Assembly (NCBI GenBank): GCA_030837265.1
Contig: JAUPKV010000678.1
Coordinates: 1-5,370 of the forward strand
DNA length: 5,370 bases
Reading direction: 5' to 3'
Origin: Methanobacteriota archaeon
Lineage (GTDB): Archaea; Halobacteriota; Methanosarcinia; Methanosarcinales; Methanosarcinaceae
The notes below the pieces were generated by a model. The model was given only the letters and a program-made list of their open reading frames with translations. It was not told where the DNA came from and searched no databases. Shown here one piece after another: positions 5,005 to 5,370 of this stretch. The translations under genes were made by a program, and so were the position numbers. Positions within the stretch are counted from its first letter, which is position 1. Each line of letters opens with the position of its first letter.

Positions 5005-5199
5005 GAAAACCGAAAGCGTAAGGACATCTCAATATATTCAATGAATGCATGGGATGTACTCGCTTTTTCGGAATTGATCTATAAATCGCGGACACAACCA
5101 AGTATAAAAAGCATCAAAGAAGTGCTACTTTCCGTAATTGCCCTAACATAATAGATTTGGTTGTGGTTGACTTGCAAACATAAACTATATAAATTTTTA
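5005..5199 (+). ncRNA. Candidate structured RNA downstream of MC1
   Basis: Stem A: CCGAAAGCG (5010-5018) pairs with CGCTTTTTCGG (5061-5071, two bulged T). It continues through AG/CT and ACATCTC (5024-5030) with GGGATGT (5051-5057, one G-U), closing a 20-base loop. Stem B: CACAACCAA (5093-5101) pairs perfectly with TTGGTTGTG (5157-5165), and extends by GT/AT (one G-U). It encloses small hairpins AGCA/TGCT or AAGT/ACTT. Both G-U pairs need plus-strand RNA. A T-run (5194-5198) could end the transcript. It may instead be a long MC1 3' untranslated region. A 36-codon frame overlaps it. Confidence 0.42.
5041..5151 (+). CDS. Possible 36-codon small ORF overlapping the downstream structured RNA
   Basis: The frame reads MNAWDVLAFSELIYKSRTQ and continues to end in LLSVIALT; it is open back to 4999 without a better start. 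There is no ribosome site ahead of the ATG, and the region folds strongly, so the RNA reading seems better. It could also be a remnant of a larger gene. I do not recognise the peptide. Confidence 0.2.
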   Translation: MNAWDVLAFSELIYKSRTQPSIKSIKEVLLSVIALT

Positions 5200-5294
5200 A
5201 TCTAAGCTTAAGTGGGAAACAAAGATTTATAACATCTTATAAAACAAGACCATTGGATCATATCAAGAAATTTTTATAATAAACTTATTTTCCT

Positions 5295-5317
5295 ATTACT
5301 GTGAATTTTACAGTAAT
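5295..5317 (-). terminator. Hairpin at the 3' end of the right-edge gene
   Basis: ATTACTGT (5295-5302) and ACAGTAAT (5310-5317) are perfect inverted arms around 7 bases. On the minus strand the stem overlaps the stop codon of the partial gene. No T-run follows on that strand, so termination is not certain. Confidence 0.35.
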
Positions 5318-5370
5318 TTCCCAATTTCATCAAACATCTGGTTAATTTCTTTGAAAAAATCTATAATCAA
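5308..5370 (-). CDS. C-terminal end of an unidentified minus-strand gene
   Basis: Reading leftward from the edge, the frame gives IIDFFKEINQMFDEIGKLL and then TAA at 5308-5310. The sequence is an amphipathic helix with a regular hydrophobic spacing, as expected for a protein end, and a hairpin sits on the stop codon. Only 20 codons are visible, so the product cannot be named and an open frame by chance is possible. Confidence 0.38.
   Translation of the reverse strand: MIIDFFKEINQMFDEIGKLL

Noticed and set aside
5184..5192. Plus-strand TATA-like CTATATAAA
   Set aside because: No plus-strand gene follows and the only coding signal to the right is on the minus strand, so I see nothing for it to drive.

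Overview
The window looks like chromosome from a Methanosarcina-type methanogenic archaeon. The best markers are a complete MC1 chromosomal protein, an archaeal PAC2-family proteasome-assembly chaperone homologue, a multi-sensor GAF/PAS histidine kinase of the kind abundant in Methanosarcina, AT-rich archaeal TATA boxes and long AT-rich intergenic stretches. The genus is inferred from remembered family sequences, not from a search.

Layout. Bases 1-1830 (+) hold the 3' part of a histidine kinase gene whose start lies to the left: GAF, PAS, coiled coil, PAS, HisKA_2, ATPase. Base composition drops abruptly near base 660-690, so the gene looks like a recombinant of two sources. A convergent gap (1831-2178) with a possible insertion-sequence end leads to the PAC2 gene (2179-2895, minus), which ends in a proteasome-docking-like C-terminus. 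Its promoter carries an operator-like palindrome between the TATA box and the expected transcription start. Bases 2989-3705 hold no convincing gene. They contain repeat-bounded, hairpin-forming elements and one sequence that resembles a decayed single CRISPR repeat. A small minus-strand hypothetical gene follows (3706-3999).

Bases 4000-5370 centre on the MC1 gene (4700-4975, +). On each side is a stretch with a TATA-like box about 25 bases ahead of strong nested hairpins. The upstream one (about 4395-4553) ends in a T-rich tract, and the downstream one (about 5005-5199) ends near a T-run. G-U pairs that work only on the plus strand support both as plus-strand RNAs. They are the best candidates here for undescribed elements. 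At the right edge a minus-strand gene appears to end at 5308.

The genes do not form an operon: each has its own promoter-like sequence and they alternate in strand. Both conserved housekeeping-like genes (PAC2 and MC1) have odd starts: GTG with a nested mini-ORF, and a well-spaced Shine-Dalgarno that points to ATA rather than ATG.
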